A DNA stretch of 33,029 nt from Tissierella pigra. Lineage in GTDB: Bacteria > Bacillota > Clostridia > Tissierellales > Tissierellaceae. Positions 1-6,527 of this stretch are shown in pieces. Every line of letters starts with the position of its first letter. The first letter of the stretch is position 1. The notes below the pieces were generated by a model, which saw only the letters and a program-made list of their open reading frames with translations, was not told where the DNA came from and did no database searches. The position numbers and the translations under genes are program-made. Location: the NCBI RefSeq assembly GCF_009695605.1, contig NZ_VUNQ01000044.1:1-33029 (forward strand), read 5' to 3'.

Positions 1-224
1 TATTTAATCAAGGATCGCTATCGCTTTCCTCCTTGACAAAATAATTACTAGCAATTTAAGAAAACCACAGCATTATTCAGAGAAAATTTTTCAGAGGTCT
101 GTGTCACATATGTTTGACTTCTCTAGATTATTAGCCAAATCAAAACTAAAAGTAGTTGCATTTTTTTGATTTTAGCTTTATAATTAAATTTAGTATGATT
201 TTTCATCGCAGTTAAATTATACTA

Positions 225-264
225 AAAAACAGGTCTTAGAGCTATTGCTCTAAGACCTGTTTTT
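225..264 (+). terminator. Strong intrinsic terminator
   Basis: An 18-bp perfect inverted repeat (225-242 and 247-264) closes on a TATT loop. The right arm runs into a T-rich tail (TTTTTCTTTTA). The A-rich left and T-rich right edges suit termination in either direction. The gene it ends is outside the window. An imperfect 11-bp stem (191-201 and 214-224) sits directly in front. Confidence 0.85.
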
Positions 265-283
265 CTTTTATGGGTTTTTCATT

Positions 284-300
284 TTTGAAACAGCCTCTTA
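284..300. mobile_element. Possible insertion-sequence end
   Basis: Read on the minus strand this is GAGGCTGTTTCAAAA, which recalls the outer ends of IS1182-type and related elements. It lies 20 bases beyond the terminator at 225-264, a plausible place for the 3' end of an element whose transposase would lie left of base 1. No second copy, target duplication or transposase is visible in the window, so this is a weak motif-based call. Confidence 0.3.
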
Positions 301-319
301 ATAAATTTTATATAAAATA

Positions 320-350
320 TTGGATAAAAAGTCTAAAAGAATAGTATAAT
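320..350 (+). promoter_or_regulatory. Candidate sigma-A promoter for the 385 gene
   Basis: TTGGAT (320-325) and a perfect TATAAT (345-350) are separated by 19 bases, slightly long. The start codon is 35 bases beyond the -10 element and preceded by TGGAGGA. No other good -10 is present between the terminator and the gene. Confidence 0.5.
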
Positions 351-384
351 TAAGATAAGGAAAAAGAATAAATGGAGGATAAAA

Positions 385-873
385 ATGAAAATAGACTTTG
401 AAGAAATAATAAGAAAATTAGAGTCAAAAGCAAATACAATTTATTTTGATACAGATAAGCTTAAACAACTTTTAATTACAGCTAAAGAAAAGGCAGAGGG
501 AAATAAACAGTTAATGGAGATTTGGGAGGATTTAAAACTAATTATTGATTTGGTCAAAGATTGGATAAAAGGAGATTATAAGGAACTATCAAAGACTTCT
601 GTAATAATGATAATAATATCATTATTATATTTAGTAAATCCCTTAGATTTAGTGCCAGACTTTTTACCTGGAGGATTTATTGATGATTTAGCTGTAATAG
701 CATATGTGGTTAAGAAGATTTCAGATGAATTAAAAACTTATAAACAATGGCGAAGTATAAATAAAACAGATGAAACCATAGAGATGAAGGCAGAATTTGT
801 AGATGATACAGCAGATGTAGAAGACATAGATGATATATTAAATGAAGATGAAGATACTGATGAAGAAATTTGA
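385..873 (+). CDS. YkvA/DUF1232 family membrane protein
   Basis: A 162-residue protein of the YkvA (DUF1232) family, whose biochemical role is not established. The family signature is clear at residues 78-110: a hydrophobic helix followed by NPLDLVPDFLPGGFIDDL and a second hydrophobic stretch. The first 70 residues are charged and probably cytoplasmic. The last 35 residues are extremely acidic, almost all Asp and Glu, unusual against the short family core. The start is fixed by TGGAGGA eight bases upstream. The gene overlaps the next one by up to 32 bases, so the two are probably translated together. The family call is secure; the function is not known. Confidence 0.8.
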   Translation: MKIDFEEIIRKLESKANTIYFDTDKLKQLLITAKEKAEGNKQLMEIWEDLKLIIDLVKDWIKGDYKELSKTSVIMIIISLLYLVNPLDLVPDFLPGGFIDDLAVIAYVVKKISDELKTYKQWRSINKTDETIEMKAEFVDDTADVEDIDDILNEDEDTDEEI

Positions 874-1270
874 TTTAGATGAATTGTACTGGGGGGATTG
901 GAAGGAGTTACTAGAAAACTCCAATAAGTTAGAGGAACTATTTGTTTATATTGAAGACTATGATTCTAGAAGTATAGAAGAATTATCTCAAATATTAAAA
1001 CTATATAGCAATCCCTCGGGAGTATTTACAATTGAGTTTGCAGATATAGTTGCTGAACTATATAAAAGCGATAAAATAAAATTTATGAAGGCTTTAAATT
1101 TAGTTCAAGATGAAGCCATTAACCTTGTATATATCTTTAGAAACTTACAAATATTTTCAGATGGAGATGAAGAACTAAAAGAAGTACTTAGCAAAGGGAA
1201 TCTATCACAGAATGAGATAGATACAGCTAGTATATTTTATCAGATGTATAAAAACATATGTAGTTCTTGA
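842..1270 (+). CDS. Unknown protein overlapping the YkvA-like gene
   Basis: An open frame of up to 142 residues that I do not recognise. Three in-frame ATGs lie close together (842, 848, 860). The third gives a natural MKKFDLDELYWGDW beginning, but none has a good ribosome site, so translation probably depends on ribosomes finishing the upstream gene, whose stop is at 871-873. The protein is acidic, soluble and largely helical by composition, with no membrane segment, signal or cysteine motif. Codon use matches the neighbours and the gene ends right before a clear terminator, which supports it being real. No function is proposed. Confidence 0.6.
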   Translation: MKMKILMKKFDLDELYWGDWKELLENSNKLEELFVYIEDYDSRSIEELSQILKLYSNPSGVFTIEFADIVAELYKSDKIKFMKALNLVQDEAINLVYIFRNLQIFSDGDEELKEVLSKGNLSQNEIDTASIFYQMYKNICSS

Positions 1271-1274
1271 GTAT

Positions 1275-1304
1275 AAAAAAGAGAGAAGGATTCTCTCTTT
1301 TTTT
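1275..1304 (+). terminator. Intrinsic terminator
   Basis: AAAAAAGAGAGA pairs with TCTCTCTTTTTT around a short AGGA-type loop, and the right arm merges into a run of T. It lies five bases after the stop of the 842-1270 gene and closes the two-gene unit. Confidence 0.8.
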
Positions 1305-1413
1305 ACTATTTAAGATATGATTGATTATATTTTGCTTATAAGGTAATATAGTAGATGGAATAATATATAATATATAAAGCATTAAATAAAACATAGAAAT
1401 AAGGAGTTCATAA

Positions 1414-2295
1414 ATGAAAACAAGCAAAATGGAAAAGTCAATATTAGGAAAACCTAAAGAAATATGTACAAAAGTATTTTTTATAGTTTTAGGTAATTTA
1501 TTATGTGCCTTAGCAATTAATTTATTCTTTGTACCCAATGGGTTATTAAGTGGAGGCGTTGGTGGGATTGCAATTATGATTCAATATTTAACAAATTTAC
1601 CTACGGGAATATCTGTATTCTTAATGAATTTACCATTATTTGTATTAGGGGCTAAAATGTTAGATAGAAAATTTGTAGTATATGCCTTTATATCCATGAT
1701 AGTGTTTTCTTCTTGGCTGACTATAACAAAGGGATTTTCAAAATATTTTATAATAGACGACATATTCCTCGGTTCAGTCTTTGGAGCAGTATTTAATGGA
1801 ATTGGTATGGGACTAATGTTTAGACATGGAACTTGTCAAGGAGGATTTGATGTAATAGCTGCAATCCTTAAAAGGAAGTATAATATGAATATTGGAACAG
1901 GATTGATGATGGCAAATACTATTATAATTTCACTTTCATCTTTATTATTTGGATATAAATCTGCAATGTATACCTTAATAGCAATGTATGCTGGGTATCA
2001 AATACTTGATAAGGTACAAATTGGATTTAATATACAAAAAAATGTTATAATTGTATCAGAAAGGTCTCAAGAATTATCTCTTGCTATTATAGAAAGAATA
2101 CACAGAGGAGTTACTCTCCTAAAGGGTCAAGGAGGATATACTCATGAAGATAGAAATATTATATATTGTACTCTTACCTCTAGAGAAATTGCAAAGCTAA
2201 AAGAAATAGTAAATGATGTAGACCCCAAAGCATTCTTTACTATAACCGATGTAGTAGAAGTAAAGGGAAAAGGATTTAAAACAGCAGAAATATAA
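1414..2295 (+). CDS. YitT family membrane protein (DUF161 + DUF2179)
   Basis: A 293-residue integral membrane protein of the YitT family. Roughly residues 20-205 form five or six hydrophobic helices with the glycine-rich family motif FVPNGLLSGGVGGIAIM near residue 39 and RHGTCQGGFDVIAAILKRK near 135. The last 80 residues are the soluble DUF2179 domain, with GVTLLKGQGGYTHEDRNIIY near 230-250. Family members have been linked to transport, but no substrate is settled. The ATG at 1414 follows AAGGAG with good spacing. The gene stands alone between two hairpins. Length and domain order are normal for the family. Confidence 0.88.
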   Translation: MKTSKMEKSILGKPKEICTKVFFIVLGNLLCALAINLFFVPNGLLSGGVGGIAIMIQYLTNLPTGISVFLMNLPLFVLGAKMLDRKFVVYAFISMIVFSSWLTITKGFSKYFIIDDIFLGSVFGAVFNGIGMGLMFRHGTCQGGFDVIAAILKRKYNMNIGTGLMMANTIIISLSSLLFGYKSAMYTLIAMYAGYQILDKVQIGFNIQKNVIIVSERSQELSLAIIERIHRGVTLLKGQGGYTHEDRNIIYCTLTSREIAKLKEIVNDVDPKAFFTITDVVEVKGKGFKTAEI

Positions 2296-2352
2296 TAACA
2301 AATTATTAGTTTTAATTTATAAAAAGAAATAAAATAATGTAAAGATAATTAT

Positions 2353-2376
2353 AAGGGATGTCCTACGACATCCCTT
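2353..2376 (+). terminator. Stem-loop terminator after the YitT gene
   Basis: AAGGGATGTC and GACATCCCTT form a perfect 10-bp stem with a four-base loop, 57 bases after the stop codon. The following sequence is only moderately T-rich, so termination may be incomplete. Confidence 0.6.
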
Positions 2377-2408
2377 TACAATTGTCTTTATTATTTTATT
2401 AAAGCTTA

Positions 2409-2437
2409 GTGACTTTTTTATCAAAGTTTGATATAAT
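2409..2437 (+). promoter_or_regulatory. Promoter of the small zinc-ribbon gene
   Basis: GTGACT (2409-2414) and a perfect TATAAT (2432-2437) are spaced by exactly 17 bases. The start codon lies 63 bases beyond the -10 element, behind a strong AGGGGGTGG ribosome site. Confidence 0.6.
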
Positions 2438-2500
2438 ATAAACAAATGGAAGCATTTTATTTAATGAATATCATAATATGTTTATATAGGGGGTGGAAAT

Positions 2501-2638
2501 ATGGCTGCATCCGTAACAGCAGTTAAGTTTATATGTAAGGACTGTGGGCATATCTGGGATGAGAACTATGAAGAAGGTATAAGTTGTCTAAAGTGTCATT
2601 CTGAGAACACCGAAGAAATAAGTAGAACGAGATATTGA
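2501..2638 (+). CDS. 45-residue zinc-ribbon protein
   Basis: A short gene with its own promoter (2409-2437), a strong AGGGGGTGG ribosome site seven bases before the ATG and its own terminator, so it is very likely expressed. The 45-residue product has two CxxC pairs, Cys12-x2-Cys15 and Cys29-x2-Cys32, 13 residues apart, the arrangement of a single zinc ribbon. The aromatic GHIWDENY between the pairs resembles small rubredoxin-like or FmdB-like zinc ribbons. There is no other domain and no membrane segment. Zinc binding follows from the cysteine pattern; the partner (protein, RNA or DNA) is unknown. Confidence 0.75.
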   Translation: MAASVTAVKFICKDCGHIWDENYEEGISCLKCHSENTEEISRTRY

Positions 2639-2640
2639 TC

Positions 2641-2670
2641 AAGAGGGTAGATAATACTACCCTCTTTTTT
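2641..2670 (+). terminator. Intrinsic terminator
   Basis: AAGAGGGTAG and CTACCCTCTT form a perfect 10-bp stem around ATAATA, followed by a T run. It lies two bases after the stop of the zinc-ribbon gene. Confidence 0.9.
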
Positions 2671-2690
2671 CATACTTATATCTATAAAAT

Positions 2691-2724
2691 TTATCACATA
2701 ACTAACACATTGAAGATTTATAAT
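2691..2724 (+). promoter_or_regulatory. Direct repeats and -10 box before the regulator gene
   Basis: CACAT occurs at 2695-2699 and 2706-2710, an 11-base step. The enclosing 11-mers (2691-2701 and 2702-2712) share seven bases. They sit where a -35 element would be, just ahead of TATAAT (2719-2724), and no good -35 hexamer is present. OmpR-family regulators typically bind direct repeats one helical turn apart, so positive self-regulation by the product of the 2769 gene is plausible. Confidence 0.4.
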
Positions 2725-2768
2725 ATAGATAAGGAAGGATTTCCTAGAAGATATATAGGAGGAGTTTT

Positions 2769-3452
2769 ATGTTTAGGATACTTGTTGTAGATGATGAGGA
2801 GAGAATTCGAGAGGTTATCAGAGAGTATGGAGAATTTGAAGGACATCAAGTGTTAGAAGCCAAAGATGGAATGGAAGCTGTGAATATATGTAAAGAACAA
2901 GATTTTGATGTTATAGTAATGGATATAATGATGCCTAAATTAGATGGTTTTTCTGCTTATAAGGAGATTAAAAAGATAAAGAATATACCTGTACTTATGC
3001 TCTCTGCACGGGGAGAAGAATATGATAAATTATTTGGTTTTGAAATAGGAATTGATGATTATGTAGTAAAGCCTTTTTCACCCAAAGAAATTATGGCTAG
3101 GCTAAATGTAATTGTTAGCCGTAATAAGAAAATACAAAATGATAGCAATTCTAATGAAATATATGAATTTGATGGTCTTGTAATTGATATGCTAGGAAGA
3201 AATGTGTTTGTTGATGAAGTAAAAGTAGATATGACTCCAAAGGAATATGAGTTATTATTTTATTTGGTTAAAAATAAGAACGTTGCTTTGACTAGGGATA
3301 AATTATTAAATGAGGTCTGGGGTTATGATTTCTTTGGTGATTATAGAACCATTGATACCCATATAAAAATGCTTAGAAATAGTATAGAACCATATAGGGA
3401 TTTTATTGTAACATTAAGAGGATTAGGATATAAATTTGAATATATAAAATAA
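2769..3452 (+). CDS. OmpR/PhoB-type response regulator
   Basis: A 227-residue DNA-binding response regulator. The receiver domain (about 1-120) has the acidic pair Asp8-Asp9, the phosphoacceptor Asp52 in VIVMDIMMP and the conserved Lys101 in VVKPF. The C-terminal 100 residues are a winged helix with the usual LTRDKLLNEVWGYDF and VRTLRGLGYKF-like wing (here VTLRGLGYKFEY). It should be phosphorylated by the kinase encoded six bases downstream and act as a transcription factor. The ATG at 2769 follows TAGGAGGAG. The length is standard. The stimulus and targets cannot be read from the sequence. Confidence 0.93.
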   Translation: MFRILVVDDEERIREVIREYGEFEGHQVLEAKDGMEAVNICKEQDFDVIVMDIMMPKLDGFSAYKEIKKIKNIPVLMLSARGEEYDKLFGFEIGIDDYVVKPFSPKEIMARLNVIVSRNKKIQNDSNSNEIYEFDGLVIDMLGRNVFVDEVKVDMTPKEYELLFYLVKNKNVALTRDKLLNEVWGYDFFGDYRTIDTHIKMLRNSIEPYRDFIVTLRGLGYKFEYIK

Positions 3453-3470
3453 ATAGAAATGGTGGTAATT

Positions 3471-4886
3471 TTGAAAAATAGATTAGATGTAAACAGTCTA
3501 AAATTTAAATTGTGGACATATTTTGTTTTATTTGCAGCAACTATTATGACCATATTATGGCTTCTTCAAATTGTATTTTTAAATACCTATTATAAGTCAA
3601 TGAAGACTAATGAGATTAAGAAAATTGGAGACAGCCTAGTAGTAGAATATGGAAAGGATGATTTTGAAGATATTATTTATACAATATCCTTCAGTAAAGG
3701 GCTAATTATTCAGATACTAAATGAAGATGGTGTTCCAATATTTCCTATGAATACATCCTTTGACCCTAGACCTCCTAAATTTGATTTTATGGAATCAAGG
3801 AAATTTATAGATAAATTAGAGAAAGAAGATCAAGAAAAAATTTTATATACTACAGAAGATTTCAGATTAGGAAGACCAACCATAGTTTATGGTGCTGTAT
3901 TACAAGGGCAGAATGGAGAAAATCTATATTTATACATCAATGGATTATTAGATCCCATAGATTCCACTACTTTTGTTTTAAAAAATCAGCTTATTATAGT
4001 AACTATAATATCCTTGCTATTATCATTGGGATTATCATTTATTATTGCATCTAAAATATCTAAACCTATTACCCAAGTAACCAATGCGGCATCAGTTTTG
4101 GCTAAAGGTAATTATAATATTGTGTTTGAAAAAGGTGATTATACAGAAATAGATAATCTAGTTTCTACATTAAATTACACTACAAAGGAACTATCGAAAG
4201 TTGAAGAACTAAGAAGAGAGTTAATTTCAAATGTATCCCATGATTTAAGGACACCACTTACATTAATAAAATCTTATGCAGAGATGATAAGAGATATATC
4301 AGGCGATAATCCAGAAAAACGAAAGTCTCATGTAAACGTAATTATAGATGAATCAGATAGACTGACTACACTTGTTAATGATATTTTAGATTTATCTAAG
4401 GTTGAGGCAAATCTTAGTCAGATGAATCATGAAGAATTTGATGTAGTTGGGACTACGAAGGATATTTTAAAGAGATTTTTAATTCTTGAAGAAAAAGAAG
4501 GATTTACTTTTATTCTAAACTGTGATGATGAAGTAAAAGTATGTGGTGATGAGAAAAAAATAGAGCAAGTAATTTATAATCTAATTAGTAATGCCGTGAA
4601 TTTCACTGGAGATGATAAGTCGGTATTTATAAATATTAAAGATGTTGGCAGTTATATTAAATATGAAGTAAAAGATACAGGAAAAGGAATTCCTAAAGAA
4701 GAGTTAGATCACATATGGGATAGATACTATATGGTAGGTAAAAACCATAAGCGGGCAGTAATAGGGACTGGGCTAGGACTTTCTATTGTCAAAAATATAT
4801 TGATGGCTCATAACTCAGATTTTGGGGTGGAAAGTTATACTAACCAAGGAACCATATTTTGGTTTCAATTAAAAGCTAATAAATAA
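3471..4886 (+). CDS. Membrane sensor histidine kinase
   Basis: Partner kinase of the preceding regulator. In the longest frame (from ATG 3459, 475 residues) there are membrane helices at about 19-41 and 177-197 bracketing an extracytoplasmic sensor region of about 135 residues, a HAMP linker (198-250), the phosphoacceptor His261 in SNVSHDLRTPLTLIKS, the N box VIYNLISNAVNF, and G boxes DTGKGIP and GTGLGLSIV. I prefer TTG 3471 (471 residues), because GGTGG at 3461-3465 is well spaced for it, while ATG 3459 overlaps that site and has no site of its own. The two genes form one transcript. The ligand of the sensor region is unknown. Confidence 0.9.
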   Translation: MKNRLDVNSLKFKLWTYFVLFAATIMTILWLLQIVFLNTYYKSMKTNEIKKIGDSLVVEYGKDDFEDIIYTISFSKGLIIQILNEDGVPIFPMNTSFDPRPPKFDFMESRKFIDKLEKEDQEKILYTTEDFRLGRPTIVYGAVLQGQNGENLYLYINGLLDPIDSTTFVLKNQLIIVTIISLLLSLGLSFIIASKISKPITQVTNAASVLAKGNYNIVFEKGDYTEIDNLVSTLNYTTKELSKVEELRRELISNVSHDLRTPLTLIKSYAEMIRDISGDNPEKRKSHVNVIIDESDRLTTLVNDILDLSKVEANLSQMNHEEFDVVGTTKDILKRFLILEEKEGFTFILNCDDEVKVCGDEKKIEQVIYNLISNAVNFTGDDKSVFINIKDVGSYIKYEVKDTGKGIPKEELDHIWDRYYMVGKNHKRAVIGTGLGLSIVKNILMAHNSDFGVESYTNQGTIFWFQLKANK

Positions 4887-4922
4887 ATATAACCATAAAA
4901 GATAAGATTTGATATTATACTT

Positions 4923-4976
4923 CCAAAGTAGACAGTCTAATTAATTAAAATTAGACTGTCTACTTGGAGGTATTTT
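4923..4976 (+). terminator. Long-stem intrinsic terminator
   Basis: A stem of 19 pairs with one bulged A (4923-4942 against 4949-4967) closes on AATTAA and is followed within a few bases by TATTTTTTAT. It lies 37 bases after the kinase stop and separates this two-component unit from the VTC gene cluster. Confidence 0.85.
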
Positions 4977-5011
4977 TTATGATCTAATTCAATAAGTCAT
5001 GCAAAAATACG

Positions 5012-5024
5012 GAAAATGATTTTC
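5012..5024. promoter_or_regulatory. Fur-box-like palindrome
   Basis: GAAAATGATTTTC is a perfect 6-1-6 palindrome. Extended to 15 bases it matches 11 of 14 fixed positions of the Bacillus Fur consensus TGATAATNATTATCA. A weak promoter (TTTCAC 5021-5026, 16 bases, TATCAT 5043-5048) overlaps it, so a repressor bound here could block the VTC gene cluster. Iron or metal control is an inference from the pattern alone. Confidence 0.35.
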
Positions 5025-5046
5025 ACAAGTATTTCTATTAGTTATC

Positions 5047-5085
5047 ATCTAGATTTCACAAAAGAAATATATCCTTAATCTAGAT
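5047..5085. repeat. Paired ATCTAGAT palindromes
   Basis: The 8-bp perfect palindrome ATCTAGAT occurs at 5047-5054 and 5078-5085, 31 bases centre to centre, close to three helical turns. The pair lies just upstream of the VTC gene. Spacing on one DNA face suggests a cooperative operator, but chance in AT-rich DNA is not excluded. Confidence 0.35.
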
Positions 5086-5107
5086 ATAAAATTTGGAGGT
5101 GAAAAAT

Positions 5108-5794
5108 ATGAATAGTATCAAATATAGACATGAGCATAAACTTTATATAAATTTAGGAGATTACTATGTTATTAGAACTAGACTAAAACATCTGATGAAA
5201 TTAGATAGAAATTCTAAAGGAGATGAAGGATATTTCATAAGAAGCATATATTTTGATGATATAAATGATAAAGCTTTATTTGAAAAAATAGCTGGTGTAA
5301 ATCATAGAGAGAAATTTAGAATTAGATTTTATAATAATGATGTCTCTTATATTAAATTGGAAAAAAAGATTAAAAACAATGGACTTACAGCAAAATTCAG
5401 TACTTTAGTTTCTGTAGATGAATGTAATAAAATTTTAAATGAAGATATTGACTGGATAAGATATAAGGATGATGATTTATTAAAAGAACTTTATATTAAG
5501 ATGAAAAGTGAATTATTTAGACCAAAAACCATAGTAGATTATAATCGTGAAGCTTATACTTATTCTACAGGTAACGTTAGAGTAACCTTTGATAAATCAA
5601 TAAGAACAGGTATTTTTTCAAAAAAAATATTTGATAAAGATATTCCCACTGTAAAAGCATTGGATTCAAATATAATTATTTTAGAAGTAAAGTATGATGA
5701 ATTTATTCCAAATATTATATCTGACATACTTCAAATAGGAGAAAGAAGGATTACTTCAGTTTCAAAATATGCTCTTTCAAGGGCATTTGGCTAA
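5108..5794 (+). CDS. VTC-domain polyphosphate polymerase family protein
   Basis: A 228-residue soluble protein of the VTC superfamily, whose eukaryotic members make polyphosphate from ATP in a triphosphate-tunnel fold. Visible features are the N-terminal YRHEHKLYI, the strand IRSIYFDD, the basic pair of strands EKFRIRFY and YIKLEKKIK, the strand NVRVTFDKSIRTG, the ILEVKYDEF carboxylate strand and the C-terminal SVSKYALSR. These supply the Lys/Arg and Glu residues that line the tunnel. ATG 5108 is chosen because GGAGGTG (5096-5102) precedes it. It is the first gene of a three-gene unit with DUF4956 and CotH proteins, a combination seen in other Firmicutes. Whether it makes polyphosphate or another phosphate product is not shown. 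Confidence 0.85.
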   Translation: MNSIKYRHEHKLYINLGDYYVIRTRLKHLMKLDRNSKGDEGYFIRSIYFDDINDKALFEKIAGVNHREKFRIRFYNNDVSYIKLEKKIKNNGLTAKFSTLVSVDECNKILNEDIDWIRYKDDDLLKELYIKMKSELFRPKTIVDYNREAYTYSTGNVRVTFDKSIRTGIFSKKIFDKDIPTVKALDSNIIILEVKYDEFIPNIISDILQIGERRITSVSKYALSRAFG

Positions 5795-5819
5795 AACTAA
5801 TAAAATTGGAGATGAAAAA

Positions 5820-6512
5820 ATGAATACAACAAATACAATAAATTTTGGAGACGTTTTTAAATCAAGTTTCTTAGATAAAATAGGCGGAATTTCTGCAATG
5901 GATATGATTATAGCTCTGGGACTTGCCTTTGTTTTAGGATTATTTATTATGACAGTTTATAAGAAAACATTTACAGGAGTTATGTATTCTTCAAGTTTTA
6001 GTGTGGCACTTATGGCTTTAACCCTTATTACAACACTGATTATATTGGCTGTTACTTCCAATATAGTTCTATCTCTTGGTATGGTTGGTGCATTATCAAT
6101 TGTTCGTTTTAGGTCTGCAATAAAAGAGCCTATTGATATAGCATTTTTATTTTGGTCAATTTCTGGAGGAATAGTATTAGGTGCTGGATTAATACCACTG
6201 GCAATATTTGGCTCAATATTTATAGGGATTGTATTGGTTTTATTTGTAAATAAAAAGACAAATGAAACACCATATATAATGGTAGTTAATTGTGAAGGTG
6301 ATAAATGTGAAAAGGATGTTTTAGATATTATAAATAATAGAGTACAAAAATATTTAATAAAATCTAAGACTGTTTCAAAGCATAATGGTATAGAACTTAC
6401 TGTTGAAATTAGATTAAAGGAAGTTACTACTGATTTTATAAATGAACTATCATATATAGAAGGAGTTTCCAATGTAGTTATGGTTAGTTATAATGGAGAT
6501 TATATGGCTTAG
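5820..6512 (+). CDS. DUF4956 membrane protein
   Basis: A 230-residue protein with four membrane helices in its first half (about residues 25-155) and a soluble C-terminal half of about 75 residues that looks ACT-like (alternating strands and helices, ending in EGVSNVVMVSYNGDY). The family hallmark GMVGALSIVRFRSAIKEP lies between helices. The function is unknown. ATG 5820 has TTGGAGATG upstream with good spacing; an earlier in-frame ATG at 5769 lies inside the VTC gene and lacks a ribosome site. It lies 25 bases after the VTC gene and 15 before the CotH gene, so the three are surely co-transcribed. It could be the membrane anchor or product channel for its partners; that is inference. Confidence 0.83.
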   Translation: MNTTNTINFGDVFKSSFLDKIGGISAMDMIIALGLAFVLGLFIMTVYKKTFTGVMYSSSFSVALMALTLITTLIILAVTSNIVLSLGMVGALSIVRFRSAIKEPIDIAFLFWSISGGIVLGAGLIPLAIFGSIFIGIVLVLFVNKKTNETPYIMVVNCEGDKCEKDVLDIINNRVQKYLIKSKTVSKHNGIELTVEIRLKEVTTDFINELSYIEGVSNVVMVSYNGDYMA

Positions 6513-6527
6513 TGAGAAGGTGATTTG

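Larger units (their letters stand above)
1..384. other. Geneless left edge
   Basis: I find no open frame of useful length here on either strand. The stretch holds two adjacent inverted repeats (191-224 and 225-264, the second a strong terminator), then a T-rich run ending in TTTTGAAACAGCCTC near 284-298, which resembles the terminal repeat of some insertion sequences, then a promoter for the gene at 385. The gene served by the terminator must lie mostly or wholly before base 1. Confidence 0.6.

Noticed and set aside
5957-6472. 171-residue frame on the minus strand inside the DUF4956 gene
   Set aside because: Antisense to a well-supported membrane protein, no ribosome site, no recognisable motif.
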